This document shows, piece after piece, positions 38,172 through 47,777 of a DNA stretch of 64,000 nucleotides (its first letter is position 1; each line of letters begins with the position of its first letter). The position numbers and the translations under genes were made by a program. The notes beneath the pieces are model-generated. The model worked only from the letters and a program-made list of their open reading frames with translations, was not told where the DNA came from and searched no databases. Source of the DNA: Robertmurraya sp. FSL R5-0851 (lineage in GTDB: Bacteria > Bacillota > Bacilli > Bacillales > Cytobacillaceae); contig NZ_JBBOOE010000001.1 of the NCBI RefSeq assembly GCF_038002965.1, forward strand, positions 3,143,001 through 3,207,000, read 5' to 3'.

Positions 38172-38277
38172 GGAAGTCACTCCTTAGATGCACGTATATG
38201 ATACATCTTTAAGCAGGACCTTCATTAAATAGTACGGCGGACAATCTAAATTATTTTATTTTTTATCAAAATGGCTT

Positions 38278-39303
38278 TTACGTAAAGTAACTGACCTCTG
38301 CGTTAGGAAAATACTCTTTTACATACCCACGGATCGTTTGCTCCATATCGGCAGCTTCATCGGTTTGATATACGTACTTTCCTATTCCGTAACGTCCCCA
38401 TTTGTATTTTCTTTTTTCTTCATCCATCTCGAGCTTTGTTTTCGGATAGCGCTTTTCAATTACCTTTTTGGCTGGCTTTGTAAAACGATGCTGAATTAAT
38501 TCAAAGGTTAAGTCAGGTAACTCAATGCCTTGTAACGACTGACTCAGACGTTCAAATAACTCACGATACCCTTCCTTCCAGTCGTCATGAAGGTAAATAG
38601 GTGCAACGATAAAGCCAAGTGGATATCCCGCGTTCGCGACCTTCTTAGCGGCTTCAAGGCGTTCATCAAAGGTTGATGTGCCCGGTTCGAAATTTTTTAT
38701 TACATAACGCGAATTTACACTAAAACGGAAACGGGTTTTCCCATTATGTTTCGCATCAAGCAGATGGTCGACATGATGATATTTCGTTACAAAGCGAAGT
38801 TGACCATATTCTGTTTGACCGATAAACTCGATCGTTTTCTTTAGGGAATGTGTTAAATGATCTAAACCTACAATGTCTGAGGTACAAGCGGCTTCGAATC
38901 GAGTGATCTCAGGTGCTCGTTCATCCATATATTTTTGCGCTTGATTAAAAATATCCTCGAGATTTACGTATGTGCGAATATATGGCTTACTTCCTAATGT
39001 GGTTTGTAAATAACAGTAATGACAATGCCCCATGCATCCTGTTGCTAAAGGAATGGCGTATTCAGCTGACGGCTTAGATGTATCAAACTTTAATGTCCTT
39101 CTCACACCTACAACTAAAGTCGACTTTGCATTCCGGTATTGCTGAAGCTCATTATCTCCAGGAATTCCACGAATTTGGTTATGTGAAGTCGTTTCTCGTA
39201 TTTCAAGGCCCATATTTTCAAACTTTTGTTTCAATTCTTTACCGAGCTCATACTCTAGTGCACCTGGTTCTATATATACAAGCTGTGGTACGAACGGCTT
39301 CAT
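38278..39303 (-). CDS. splB: spore photoproduct lyase
   Basis: 341 residues, as in B. subtilis (342). Radical SAM cluster motif CMGHCHYCYLQ with C90, C94 and C97 (CX3CX2C), and C140 in FEAACTSDIV corresponds to the conserved hydrogen donor cysteine. It directly repairs the thymine dimer 'spore photoproduct' during germination. In B. subtilis splAB is elsewhere; here it is alone beside nrdJ. Confidence 0.95.
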   Translation of the reverse strand: MKPFVPQLVYIEPGALEYELGKELKQKFENMGLEIRETTSHNQIRGIPGDNELQQYRNAKSTLVVGVRRTLKFDTSKPSAEYAIPLATGCMGHCHYCYLQTTLGSKPYIRTYVNLEDIFNQAQKYMDERAPEITRFEAACTSDIVGLDHLTHSLKKTIEFIGQTEYGQLRFVTKYHHVDHLLDAKHNGKTRFRFSVNSRYVIKNFEPGTSTFDERLEAAKKVANAGYPLGFIVAPIYLHDDWKEGYRELFERLSQSLQGIELPDLTFELIQHRFTKPAKKVIEKRYPKTKLEMDEEKRKYKWGRYGIGKYVYQTDEAADMEQTIRGYVKEYFPNAEVSYFT

Positions 39304-39363
39304 TTTTTTCCCTCATTTCATCAACCTAGTTATACTGGTAGTATGAACAAAAAAAGAAAGAAA

Positions 39364-39402
39364 TGAAAAAAGAGGATGGAACAATTATTTCCATCCTCTT
39401 TG
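39364..39402 (-). terminator. terminator after nrdJ
   Basis: Stem AAGAGGATGGA / TCCATCCTCTT (39370-39380, 39390-39400) with T5 on the minus strand, right after the nrdJ stop. Confidence 0.85.
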
Positions 39403-39409
39403 ACTCAAA

Positions 39410-41143
39410 TTATAGACCACACTTTAACTGTGCGTTACAGTTTGTACATGTGTTACAGCCACCGATTTCTTTTACTTTTCCTTTACGACATACAGGACAA
39501 GTATTTCCAACTTCAGAACCGATCGTCACATCTGTTGAACGTAAATCCGAAATGGTATCAACTAATACCACATGTGCTTTTTCTACATTTGTCTCAAATT
39601 CATCAACCGTATTTTCTTCTGCTTTTAGTGTGAGTACCTGGCTATCACGTGATCCATCCACATAAACGGTACCACCCTTTGCTCCTCCACGGTAGAGACG
39701 CTCATACACCTTTTCTACCTGCTCAACGCTATATCCTTTTGGTGCATTTACCGTTTTACTGATTGAACTATCAATCCATCTTTGGATGACACATTGTACG
39801 TCAGCATGCGCTTCAGGTGAAAGCTCCATCGCTGATACAAACCAGCTTGGTAACTGATCAGGATCCGCTTCTGGGTGACGGTCAAGATAATCTTGTACAA
39901 TATCTGCCTTTACTTCAATAAACTTCCCAAGACGTCCACTGCGGAAATATGAGAACGAGAAGTAAGGCTCAAGACCCGTGGATACACCTACCATAGTTCC
40001 GGTTGATCCTGTAGGAGCTACTGTTAGCAAGTGAGAATTACGAATACCATTTTCTAGGATCGCTTCTCTTACATGCTCAGGCATTTTCTGCATAAAGCCC
40101 GTTTGCGTAAATGCTTGACGAAGACGATTTGTTTCTACATCTGTATTGCCTACAAGGAACGGGAAGCTACCTTTTTCCTTCGCTAATTCAACAGATGTTT
40201 CATAAGCTGTCGTTGCAATCGTTTCAAACACTTTATCAATCAGAACATTTCCTTCTTCAGAACCGTATTCTGTTTCGCAATAGATCAGAAGATCATGTAA
40301 GCCCATTACCCCAAGTCCTACACGTCTTTCTCCTAATGCTTGGTTCTTATTGTCTTCAAGGAAGTATGGTGTAGCATCAATCACGTTATCTTGCATACGA
40401 ACGCCGACAGCGACCGTTTGTCTTAACTTTTCAAAATTAACTGTTTTTGTCTCTTTATCTGCCATTTCCGCTAAGTTCACAGCAGCAAGGTTACACACGG
40501 AATATGGTGCTAGCGGTTGTTCTCCACATGGATTTGTAGCTACAACTTGTTGACCATATGCTTTTGCATTTGTCATGTCGTTTGCGTTGTCGATGAAGAA
40601 AATTCCAGGCTCAGCAGAGTATGTCGCGCAGATATTGATAAGATTCCATAATTCTTTTGCTTGGATCTTTCTGTACACTCGTACTTTATGTCCTTGTTTT
40701 TCCCACTCACGTACGTCCCCGAATTTATGCCACTCTTCGTTGTAAATTTTCATTTCTTCTGCATTATAGCTTTCCACATCCGGGAATCGAAGCTCATACA
40801 CAGAATCATTTTCAACTGCTTCCATAAACTCTTTTGTTAAACAGATAGAAATATTTGCACCTGTTAAGAATTCTGAGTTATGAACGGAGAAATTCCCTCC
40901 AGTAGCAAGCTTTTCTTCAGCGTCTGCAATATTTTTCTCAGAAAAACCACCTTGACCTGGAATCGTTTTGTAATTTGCAATTCCTTGGTACATAGAACGC
41001 TCACTCTCTGTAAGAGGAGAAAACTTTAGTTTTTCTTTAGCATATTTTTTAATCGTTTCATCTTTTGTTGTCTCAAGTAAGAAACGAAGAATTCTTGGGT
41101 TTTGCATTTTTGAGATAATAAATTCAATAATGTCAGGATGCCA
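39410..41143 (-). CDS. nrdJ: class II (B12-dependent) ribonucleotide reductase, exon 2
   Basis: 577 codons, frame open from WHPDIIEFIISKMQNP at 41143. It holds the active-site segment NPCGEQPLAPYSVCNL (Cys and Glu of the radical chemistry), the GLGVMGLHD and MAPTGST-like TVAPTGSTGT loops, and a C-terminal zinc-ribbon tail CPVCRKGK ... CTNCNAQLKCGL. An internal ATG at 41107 makes this look like an independent gene, but the first 12 residues before it are conserved reductase sequence. Joined to 42272-43090 by intron removal. Confidence 0.92.
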   Translation of the reverse strand, partial: WHPDIIEFIISKMQNPRILRFLLETTKDETIKKYAKEKLKFSPLTESERSMYQGIANYKTIPGQGGFSEKNIADAEEKLATGGNFSVHNSEFLTGANISICLTKEFMEAVENDSVYELRFPDVESYNAEEMKIYNEEWHKFGDVREWEKQGHKVRVYRKIQAKELWNLINICATYSAEPGIFFIDNANDMTNAKAYGQQVVATNPCGEQPLAPYSVCNLAAVNLAEMADKETKTVNFEKLRQTVAVGVRMQDNVIDATPYFLEDNKNQALGERRVGLGVMGLHDLLIYCETEYGSEEGNVLIDKVFETIATTAYETSVELAKEKGSFPFLVGNTDVETNRLRQAFTQTGFMQKMPEHVREAILENGIRNSHLLTVAPTGSTGTMVGVSTGLEPYFSFSYFRSGRLGKFIEVKADIVQDYLDRHPEADPDQLPSWFVSAMELSPEAHADVQCVIQRWIDSSISKTVNAPKGYSVEQVEKVYERLYRGGAKGGTVYVDGSRDSQVLTLKAEENTVDEFETNVEKAHVVLVDTISDLRSTDVTIGSEVGNTCPVCRKGKVKEIGGCNTCTNCNAQLKCGL

Positions 41144-42271
41144 CGTTACATACCGTCTCTTTCGAGAAATTTCATTGCATTTGCAATCGGACTAGACTAT
41201 ATCATCACCCTTAAAACAAATTTAGGGGCTGGGCGCTAATGAGAGATTATTGTTGGGTCTCACTCTCTAGTCGTTGAACCTTCGCCATTACCTTTGCCCA
41301 ATGACGCTTGGCTGCGGATTATCCAATGAAAACAATTTTTATAGCCCTCACGCTCACCGTTTCCAGTCACGTTGTGGCTTGCTTTCCTCTAAGGAGTTCC
41401 CCGCAATTCACCCAGTTTTCTAGTCGTTCATCATCTGAACGACGCGGACTAAGGCATCAACAAATTGCTCTTCTTTACCATAAGTAGTTTCATGGCAACT
41501 TCTACATAGAGTTATGCCATTATTTATTTCAAACTGTTTCTCAGGATATTTCTTTTTAGGATAGATATGATGTGCTGCAATATCTTTAGAATTAGAATTA
41601 CACCCTGGCATTCTACACCGATACACATCTCTAATGTAGACCTGTTTTCTCCACTCTTTGTATTGAGCAGAATCGGTAATATCTTCTGTCTGAATTCTAT
41701 TTTCTTTTTGATATTGGGCATAACATTTACAAGAACAAAAATGTTTGTTACTTCTAGCAATAGAAGATAACTGTCTTTCAAAATCTTGGGAACAATTAGT
41801 ACATTGGATTGTTGATCTCTTTTTTATCCTCGATTTCCTAATTTTTATCTTAGAAAATTCAGAATGAGTCCTACCACGTCTTCCAGCACCTTTATCAATT
41901 TCATTGTGCCCTCTAACTGGAAATCCAAAATACAACAAACGATCGAGTATAGTAGTATAGCTAACATTTAACTCATTTGCTATTACCGAATACCCTTTCT
42001 TTTTAATCATATACTCGTGGTATAACCATTCTTTATCATCATAGATTTCGTCCCCAAGCTTTAAACTCCTCTTCCTAATTCCATATCTCCTAAGCAATCC
42101 TCTGATTGTTGTTCTTTTCAATCCTGTGTCAACAGCAATCTTAGAAACAGTTTGGTTTTCAGTTATATACTTTTGATAAAGTTGTTCCCTAGTAGGATTC
42201 ATTGAACATCACCACCGAACATTTGTTCTAATGTAATCTTACCATAAAGGAACCGCAATTTCATCTTTTCA
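41144..42271 (-). ncRNA. group I intron in nrdJ
   Basis: 1128 bases between in-frame exons. The 5' exon ends in U (GCGGAU) and the intron ends in G, the group I rule. Core motifs are visible on the minus strand: P, AAUUGCGGGGAA (41397-41408); Q, AAUCCGCAGCCAAGCG (41305-41320); R, GUUCAACGACUAGA (41266-41279); S, GAUAUAGUCUAGUC (41190-41203). R and S give a 7-bp P7 helix GACUAGA/UCUAGUC. The motifs resemble subgroup IA introns of phage and Bacillus nrd genes. An HNH gene lies upstream of the core, in the P1-P2 part. A direct repeat of the exon is not needed for splicing. Confidence 0.92.
41420..42202 (-). CDS. intron-encoded HNH homing endonuclease
   Basis: 260 residues. Two N-terminal helix-turn-helix-like modules (about 5-40, KIAVDTGLKRTTIRGLLRR; 52-90, VIANELNVSYTTILDRLL), a zinc-finger-like CTNCSQDF ... 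CSCKCYAQYQ (about 135-168), then an HNH nuclease: YRCRMPGCNS, AAHHIYPKK and NNGITLCRSCHETTYG. All key His, Asn and Cys residues are present, so it is likely active. It probably cleaves intronless nrdJ near the insertion site. ATG start after GGTGG. Its last codons and stop lie in a hairpin GTCGTTCA/TGAACGAC (41423-41443) next to the intron core. Confidence 0.9.
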   Translation of the reverse strand: MNPTREQLYQKYITENQTVSKIAVDTGLKRTTIRGLLRRYGIRKRSLKLGDEIYDDKEWLYHEYMIKKKGYSVIANELNVSYTTILDRLLYFGFPVRGHNEIDKGAGRRGRTHSEFSKIKIRKSRIKKRSTIQCTNCSQDFERQLSSIARSNKHFCSCKCYAQYQKENRIQTEDITDSAQYKEWRKQVYIRDVYRCRMPGCNSNSKDIAAHHIYPKKKYPEKQFEINNGITLCRSCHETTYGKEEQFVDALVRVVQMMND

Positions 42272-43090
42272 ATCCGCTAACATTATCATTTGAGCTCCAC
42301 GTCTTGACCCACCTTGCTCTACCAAATGCGTTAACTTCGCAATATCATCCAACCATGAAACCGAACCAGATGATTTACCGTTTACTCCACGAGCAAGTGT
42401 ATTTCTTGGTCTTAGGGTTGAACCGTTCGTTCCAACACCGCCACCGCGGCTCATGATTTCCATTACTTGCTTACGATGCTCGGAGATTCCTTCACGAGAA
42501 TCTTGCACAAATGGCATTACATAACAATTGAAGAATGTTACTTCTGTACCAGCACCTGCTCCATAAAGAACTCGTCCTGCTGGAATGAAATTTAAGTTAA
42601 CTAGTTCCTGGTAAAACTTCTGGAACCATTCAGTCTTCTTTTCTTCTGTTCTCTCTACTGAAGCCAAGCCTGTTGCGTTGCGTTTCGCAATTTGCTCATA
42701 GAACACTTCCAATGGCTTTTCAATGACATCAAGTGAACGATTAATAACTCCTGTACTAGCTTCTTCAGGGTCATCTAGAACTCCTCTAAACTCCTCATCA
42801 ACAAGCACTTTAGCCATCTTTTGGTCCCAATCAATTTCAAGAATAAACCCAAGACCTCTCGCGGGAAACTTTGGATCTTCTTTAATTGTAAGAACAACAA
42901 AATCTCCGTTCGATAATGTTAGCTTTTCCGTATCTTTAAATGTATAACGGTCAAGCATAACAAGTCTTGATACCCCTTTATGAGTAATCTTCATATCCGG
43001 GGTTACTGGATGCACCTGAGGAAACAAGCTAATGTCCTTGTTTAAGCTCTCGACATCAATATTCATTTTTCTTCCAAACGCAACAGACAT
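42272..43090 (-). CDS. nrdJ: class II (B12-dependent) ribonucleotide reductase, exon 1
   Basis: 273 codons ending GGSRRGAQMIMLAD, a highly conserved reductase motif that continues as WHPDII in exon 2, so the complete protein has 850 residues. Also visible are GRVLYGAGAGTEVTFFNCYV and MSRGGGVGTNGSTLRPRN. Reduces ribonucleotides with adenosylcobalamin and works with or without oxygen. ATG at 43090 lies 8 bases after AAAGGAG; the GTG at 43096 is less well spaced. Without splicing, a UGA directly after LAD would stop translation. Confidence 0.92.
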
Positions 43091-43224
43091 ACACACAACT
43101 CCTTTAAAATATACAAATGCTTCTTTTAATCTACTCTGTAAAAAACTACTAATAGAAATCCAGAATCTAGCGCAGCTAGGAATATTCTTAAATTACCACA
43201 GTCCAATGGTGAAATCAACTATAT

Positions 43225-43240
43225 TGTCTACATATAGTAT
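43225..43240 (-). promoter_or_regulatory. weaker NrdR-box-like palindrome
   Basis: TGTCTACATATAGTAT, a partial match to the NrdR consensus ACACWATATATWGTGT, 17 bases from the stronger box upstream. NrdR boxes usually occur in such pairs. Confidence 0.5.
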
Positions 43241-43257
43241 ATATTTTTCCAAAACAA

Positions 43258-43273
43258 CCACTATATATTGTGT
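43258..43273 (-). promoter_or_regulatory. NrdR box upstream of nrdJ
   Basis: Minus strand ACACAATATATAGTGG, matching the NrdR consensus in 15 of 16 positions. It implies repression of nrdJ by NrdR at high dATP. The rest of 43097-43478 contains an 8-bp hairpin GAGCGAAA/TTTCGCTC (43353-43386) but no B12-riboswitch motif. Confidence 0.7.
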
Positions 43274-43478
43274 TTAGTTCAAACACCTACAAATTTGTCA
43301 AACTCAAAAAAATTAAGAATCTAGCGAAAAGAGATGATTTTTGTAGATTTTCGAGCGAAAGCGATAAATTTTAACAAATTTCGCTCCTTGCTTTTTCTAA
43401 TAATGAGACAAAACCTACGTACTATAGGCTTTTTTCCTATAACTTTACAAAAAAAAGAAAAGCGACATATTTCGACGC

Positions 43479-44315
43479 TTATCTTTTGAAATTCCACTCA
43501 TCACTTTCATAACGTTCGCGCGCTAGTTTATGAACATAATCTAGCTGCTCTGCAGATAATACAAATGGTTTCAGCTCTATGTTTAGCCCTTGCTCGAATC
43601 CCTCTTTAAAAGCACGTTTGGCTTCCTCTACCTCTATTTTTCTTGAACTAATGTCATTAATGGCCACAGCCTTGTTACTAAAGGCTTTCTGCATTCGTTC
43701 TTTTACTCTTTCGTTTGGGTATTTAAAAAGACTAAACAGCTTATCCTCATCTATATCTAGTAGGATGGAACCATGCTGCAAAATAACACCTTTTTGTCTT
43801 GTTTGCGCACTTCCTGCCACTTTTCTTCCCTCTACAACGAGCTCATACCAGCTGGGTGCATCAAAGCAAACGGCTGAACGAGGATTTTTTAGAGAATCTC
43901 TTTCCTCAGCTGTTTTAGGAACCGCAAAGTAAGCATCTAACCCTAGTAACTGAAAACCTTTTAATATTCCTTCAGAAATCACTCGGTATGCTTCTGTTAC
44001 CGTTTTAGGCATATCGGGATGTTCTTCTGTCACAATAACACTATACGTTAACTCTTGGTCATGAAGTACCCCTCTTCCACCTGTTGGTCTACGCACGAAA
44101 CCGAGGTGATGTTCTTTTACCTTTTCAAGATCTATTTCCTTCTCAACCTTTTGGAAATATCCTATAGAAAGAGTAGCCGGATTCCAGCCATAAAAACGTA
44201 TAATTGGCGGAATCTCACCTTTACTATGCCAATCAAGTAATGCTTCATCCAATGCCATATTAAAAGAAGGAGATCCTTCTCCTGAATCAATGAAACCCCA
44301 TATTTCTTTGTTCAT
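43479..44315 (-). CDS. lipM: octanoyltransferase LipM
   Basis: 278 residues, as in B. subtilis Lip[19 protein letters not shown] is the lipoyl ligase/transferase signature, and the Cys in [13 protein letters not shown] is the acyl-thioester nucleophile. Transfers octanoyl from acyl carrier protein to GcvH, the start of lipoate assembly used by the nearby glycine cleavage and Bkd complexes. ATG at 44315 with AGAGG upstream. Confidence 0.94.
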   Translation of the reverse strand: MNKEIWGFIDSGEGSPSFNMALDEALLDWHSKGEIPPIIRFYGWNPATLSIGYFQKVEKEIDLEKVKEHHLGFVRRPTGGRGVLHDQELTYSVIVTEEHPDMPKTVTEAYRVISEGILKGFQLLGLDAYFAVPKTAEERDSLKNPRSAVCFDAPSWYELVVEGRKVAGSAQTRQKGVILQHGSILLDIDEDKLFSLFKYPNERVKERMQKAFSNKAVAINDISSRKIEVEEAKRAFKEGFEQGLNIELKPFVLSAEQLDYVHKLARERYESDEWNFKR

Positions 44316-44489
44316 AATGAAACCTCTTTTTCTAATGTTGAAATCTAGCTCTATTAGCTTAACAAATGAATCGAGTGAAAGAAAGTAACAAGTACTCAGG
44401 AAATTAAGTTGTTCCTCTTTACCCAAAGTCACAACACCGATATAATATAACTTGGCGTGATGCTTGTTCGAAAGGAGACATGTAACTTT

Positions 44490-44870
44490 ATGGATACTCT
44501 TTATTTTATCCTTATACTAGTAGTTGCCATTATCGCTTACTCTGTGATTACTTGGCTATACCAACGTAAAATTGTAAAAACACTGAATGAACAACAATTC
44601 CGTGAAGGCTATCGAAAAGCTCAACTAATTGATGTGCGTGAACCGAACGAGTATGAAGCGGGACATATCTTGGGAGCTAGAAACATTCCTCTTTCGCAGT
44701 TTAAAATGCGTATGAAAGAGATTCGTCCTGACAAACCGGTTTATCTATATTGCCAAAGTGGGATGAGAAGTGGCCGTGCTGCACAAACACTTTATCGTAA
44801 AGGCTATAAGGATCTTTCTCACCTTGAAGGCGGATTCAAAAAATGGTCTGGAAAAATTAAAGTGAAGTAA
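44490..44870 (+). CDS. yqhL: membrane-anchored rhodanese domain protein
   Basis: 126 residues. One N-terminal membrane helix (about 4-20), then a rhodanese domain with [15 protein letters not shown] and active-site loop [10 protein letters not shown] (Cys near 92). Sulfur transfer or persulfide handling. Divergent from lipM. ATG at 44490; the AGGAG is about 11 bases away. Confidence 0.85.
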   Translation: MDTLYFILILVVAIIAYSVITWLYQRKIVKTLNEQQFREGYRKAQLIDVREPNEYEAGHILGARNIPLSQFKMRMKEIRPDKPVYLYCQSGMRSGRAAQTLYRKGYKDLSHLEGGFKKWSGKIKVK

Positions 44871-44874
44871 TACA

Positions 44875-44912
44875 AAAGGATTCCAGCTCTACCCGAGCGG
44901 AGTCCTTTTTGT
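44875..44912 (+). terminator. terminator of yqhL
   Basis: Stem AAAAGGATTCCAGCTC / GAGCGGAGTCCTTTTT (minor mismatches) followed by a T run. Confidence 0.7.
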
Positions 44913-44918
44913 TTTTCC

Positions 44919-44953
44919 TAAAAAAACAAGCACGGCATCTGCCGTGCTTGTTT
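44919..44953 (-). terminator. terminator after gcvPB
   Basis: A 14-bp perfect stem AAACAAGCACGGCA / TGCCGTGCTTGTTT with T6 on the minus strand. Confidence 0.85.
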
Positions 44954-44964
44954 CCTATACCTCT

Positions 44965-46422
44965 TTATGCTTGATACCTTAAAATTGGCTTTCTCGCAGC
45001 TGTCGTTTCATCCAATCTTCCAACCACAGTTGTGTGTGGGGCTTCTTGAACGATTTCAGGGTTCTCTTCTGCTTCCTTTGCAATTTGAATCATTGCTTCG
45101 ATAAATGCATCTAGAGTTTCCTTCGACTCTGTCTCTGTTGGTTCAATCATGATGCATTCCTCTACATTTAGTGGGAAGTAAATAGTTGGTGGGTGATATC
45201 CGAAGTCCAACAGGCGCTTCGCGATATCTAGCGTACGAACACCAAGTTTCTTTTGTCTCCTACCACTTAGTACGAACTCATGTTTACAATGTCTATCAAA
45301 CGGTAAATCAAAATATGGTTCAAGACGTCTCATCATATAATTCGCATTTAATACCGCGTATTCCGTCACTGCTTTTAATCCATCAGGACCCATTGTACGA
45401 ATATACGTATACGCTCTTACATTAATCCCAAAGTTACCATAGTACGGTTTTACTCGCCCAATCGACTGTGGACGATCGTAATCTAACACAAATTCTCCAT
45501 CCTTCTTTGTAACGACTGGCTTTGGTAAGTATGCTATTAAATCTTTCTTCACCCCAACAGGACCCGACCCAGGACCTCCACCGCCATGTGGACCAGTGAA
45601 TGTTTTATGAAGATTTAAATGAACCACATCAAAGCCCATATCTCCTGGTCTAGCTTTAGAAAGGACAGCATTTAAGTTTGCTCCATCATAATAAAGCTTT
45701 CCGCCAGCTTCGTGAACAATCTGCGCCATTTCAAGGATATTTTCTTCAAATAAACCTAGAGTATTTGGATTGGTTAGCATCAAGGCAGCAGTGTCTTCTC
45801 CAACAACACTTCTTAGGTCATTTAAATCCACTAATCCATTTTCATCAGATTTTACAGTGATGGTTTCAAAACCTGCGACGGTTGCTGAAGCTGGATTTGT
45901 TCCATGAGCGGAGTCAGGTACAATCACCTTTGTTCTTTTCGTGTCCCCGTTTGCTTCATGGAAGGCACGAATGAGCATAAGTCCCGTCCACTCACCATGT
46001 GCTCCTGCAGCAGGCTGTAATGTAACTTCATCCATACCCGTAATTTCAATTAGATGCTCCTGAAGATCGTACATAAGCTCCAATGCACCTTGAACAGAGC
46101 TCTCATCTTGAAGTGGGTGAATATGAGCAAAGCCAGCGATACGAGCGACGTTTTCGTTGATCTTTGGATTGTATTTCATCGTACAAGATCCAAGAGGATA
46201 AAAACCAGAGTCCACTCCATGATTTCTTTTTGAAAGAGCGGTGTAATGACGCATGATATCAAGCTCAGAAACCTCAGGTAAATTTGGTTCTTCAGCTCGC
46301 AAATATTCAGCTGGAATCAAATCATCTAAGTTTACCTCAGGGATATCCATCTCCGGGAGACTATACCCTACTCGGCCAGAGGTACTTAATTCAAAAATGA
46401 GCGCTTGGTCTTCCTTATGCAT
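44965..46422 (-). CDS. gcvPB: glycine decarboxylase subunit 2 (P protein beta)
   Basis: 485 residues. PLP-dependent: the lysine is in [19 protein letters not shown] near 270. [13 protein letters not shown] at 70 is the family start. Decarboxylates glycine together with GcvPA, passing methylamine to lipoyl-GcvH. ATG at 46422 with GGGGGA, overlapping gcvPA by 8 bases. Confidence 0.96.
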   Translation of the reverse strand: MHKEDQALIFELSTSGRVGYSLPEMDIPEVNLDDLIPAEYLRAEEPNLPEVSELDIMRHYTALSKRNHGVDSGFYPLGSCTMKYNPKINENVARIAGFAHIHPLQDESSVQGALELMYDLQEHLIEITGMDEVTLQPAAGAHGEWTGLMLIRAFHEANGDTKRTKVIVPDSAHGTNPASATVAGFETITVKSDENGLVDLNDLRSVVGEDTAALMLTNPNTLGLFEENILEMAQIVHEAGGKLYYDGANLNAVLSKARPGDMGFDVVHLNLHKTFTGPHGGGGPGSGPVGVKKDLIAYLPKPVVTKKDGEFVLDYDRPQSIGRVKPYYGNFGINVRAYTYIRTMGPDGLKAVTEYAVLNANYMMRRLEPYFDLPFDRHCKHEFVLSGRRQKKLGVRTLDIAKRLLDFGYHPPTIYFPLNVEECIMIEPTETESKETLDAFIEAMIQIAKEAEENPEIVQEAPHTTVVGRLDETTAARKPILRYQA

Positions 46423-47761
46423 GATAATCCCCCATTCTATCAACAAACAGATCTATTTCTTCTTTTGTACGTAGTTCAGTCACTGCCACGAGCATGTGAT
46501 TCTTTAACTCTGGATAATCACGACCGAGATCGTAACCTCCAATGATTCCTTCCTTTAATAGCTGTTGGTTTACTTCTTTCACAGGCTTATTTAAGACAAC
46601 TACAAATTCATTAAAACATGGTCCATTAAAGGCAATGGTGAATCCTTTATTTTCAAATGCTTTCTTTGCATAGTGAGCTCTTTGGATATTGCTCACAGCC
46701 ATCTCTTTGACGCCTTTTTTCCCTAAAGCCGTCATAGCTACCGAAGCAGCTAAAGCATTCAACGCTTGGTTTGAGCAAATATTAGATGTTGCCTTGTCAC
46801 GTCGGATATGTTGTTCTCTTGCTTGAAGCGTTAAAACAAACCCTCTTCTTCCTTGATCATCTTTTGTTTGACCAACAAGACGACCAGGAATTTTACGAAC
46901 CAATTTATTCGTTACAGCAAAATAACCGCAATGTGGTCCACCAAATGAAGTTGGAATTCCAAACGGCTGTGCATCTCCCGCTACAATATCAGCAACAAAG
47001 GCTCCCGGAGGTGTTAATGCACCAAGGGACAAAGGATTACTTGATACGACAAACATTGCTTTGTTCGCGTGAATGATTTCCTCGAGTTCTTTCATCGGCT
47101 CGATTCTTCCAAAGAAGTTTGGATACTGTACGATAACGGCTGCAATATCATCACCCATTTCGCTCTTTAACGCCTCTAAATCAGTAACACCATCTTGGTA
47201 TGGAATCTCTACGACTTCTACGTATTGTCCTTTTGCATACGTCTTGACTACATCCTTTGTTTCCGGATGTACTGTACTAGAGAGAAGCACCTTTTTACGC
47301 TTCGTATGACCAGAGCTTAGCATCGCCGCTTCTGCCAAAGCGGTACCACCGTCATACATCGAAGAGTTAGCTACGTCCATACCTGTTAATTCACAAATCA
47401 TTGTTTGAAATTCAAAGATCGCCTGTAACTCACCTTGTGAAATTTCTGGTTGATAAGGTGTATAGGCTGTGTAAAATTCTGAACGTGAAAGAACATGATC
47501 CACAATGACAGGCATGTAATGATCATACACACCAGCTCCTAAAAAGGAAGTATGTGAGCGTAAGTCGGCATTTTTAGAAGCCAAAAGAGTTAATTCTTTT
47601 AATAAGGCTGTCTCCGATTTAGCTTTTTTAATATTATATTCTCCCTTAAACTGTACACTTTCTGGAATATCGTTAAAAAGCTCCTGAACATCGGAAATTC
47701 CGATTTCTTCTAGCATGGCTTTTTTATCGGTTTCTGTCATTGGTAAGTAGCGATGCTTCAT
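46415..47761 (-). CDS. gcvPA: glycine decarboxylase subunit 1 (P protein alpha)
   Basis: 448 residues. [21 protein letters not shown] and [15 protein letters not shown] are the family signature. Forms the P protein with GcvPB. Follows gcvT by 16 bases; ATG with GGGAGG about 11 bases upstream. Confidence 0.96.
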   Translation of the reverse strand: MKHRYLPMTETDKKAMLEEIGISDVQELFNDIPESVQFKGEYNIKKAKSETALLKELTLLASKNADLRSHTSFLGAGVYDHYMPVIVDHVLSRSEFYTAYTPYQPEISQGELQAIFEFQTMICELTGMDVANSSMYDGGTALAEAAMLSSGHTKRKKVLLSSTVHPETKDVVKTYAKGQYVEVVEIPYQDGVTDLEALKSEMGDDIAAVIVQYPNFFGRIEPMKELEEIIHANKAMFVVSSNPLSLGALTPPGAFVADIVAGDAQPFGIPTSFGGPHCGYFAVTNKLVRKIPGRLVGQTKDDQGRRGFVLTLQAREQHIRRDKATSNICSNQALNALAASVAMTALGKKGVKEMAVSNIQRAHYAKKAFENKGFTIAFNGPCFNEFVVVLNKPVKEVNQQLLKEGIIGGYDLGRDYPELKNHMLVAVTELRTKEEIDLFVDRMGDYHA

Positions 47762-47777
47762 GACGTTTGTTCCTCCC

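Noticed and set aside
41107..41143. Independent start of a separate reductase fragment at ATG 41107
   Set aside because: Conserved reductase residues lie in frame before the ATG and there is no ribosome binding site; intron splicing explains it.
42269..42271. UGA after LAD as a disabling nonsense mutation (pseudogene)
   Set aside because: The UGA overlaps the first intron bases; exons rejoin precisely and group I core motifs are intact.
43353..43386. Hairpin GAGCGAAA/TTTCGCTC upstream of nrdJ as a B12 riboswitch
   Set aside because: No B12-box or other cobalamin riboswitch motif is present; only a simple 8-bp stem.
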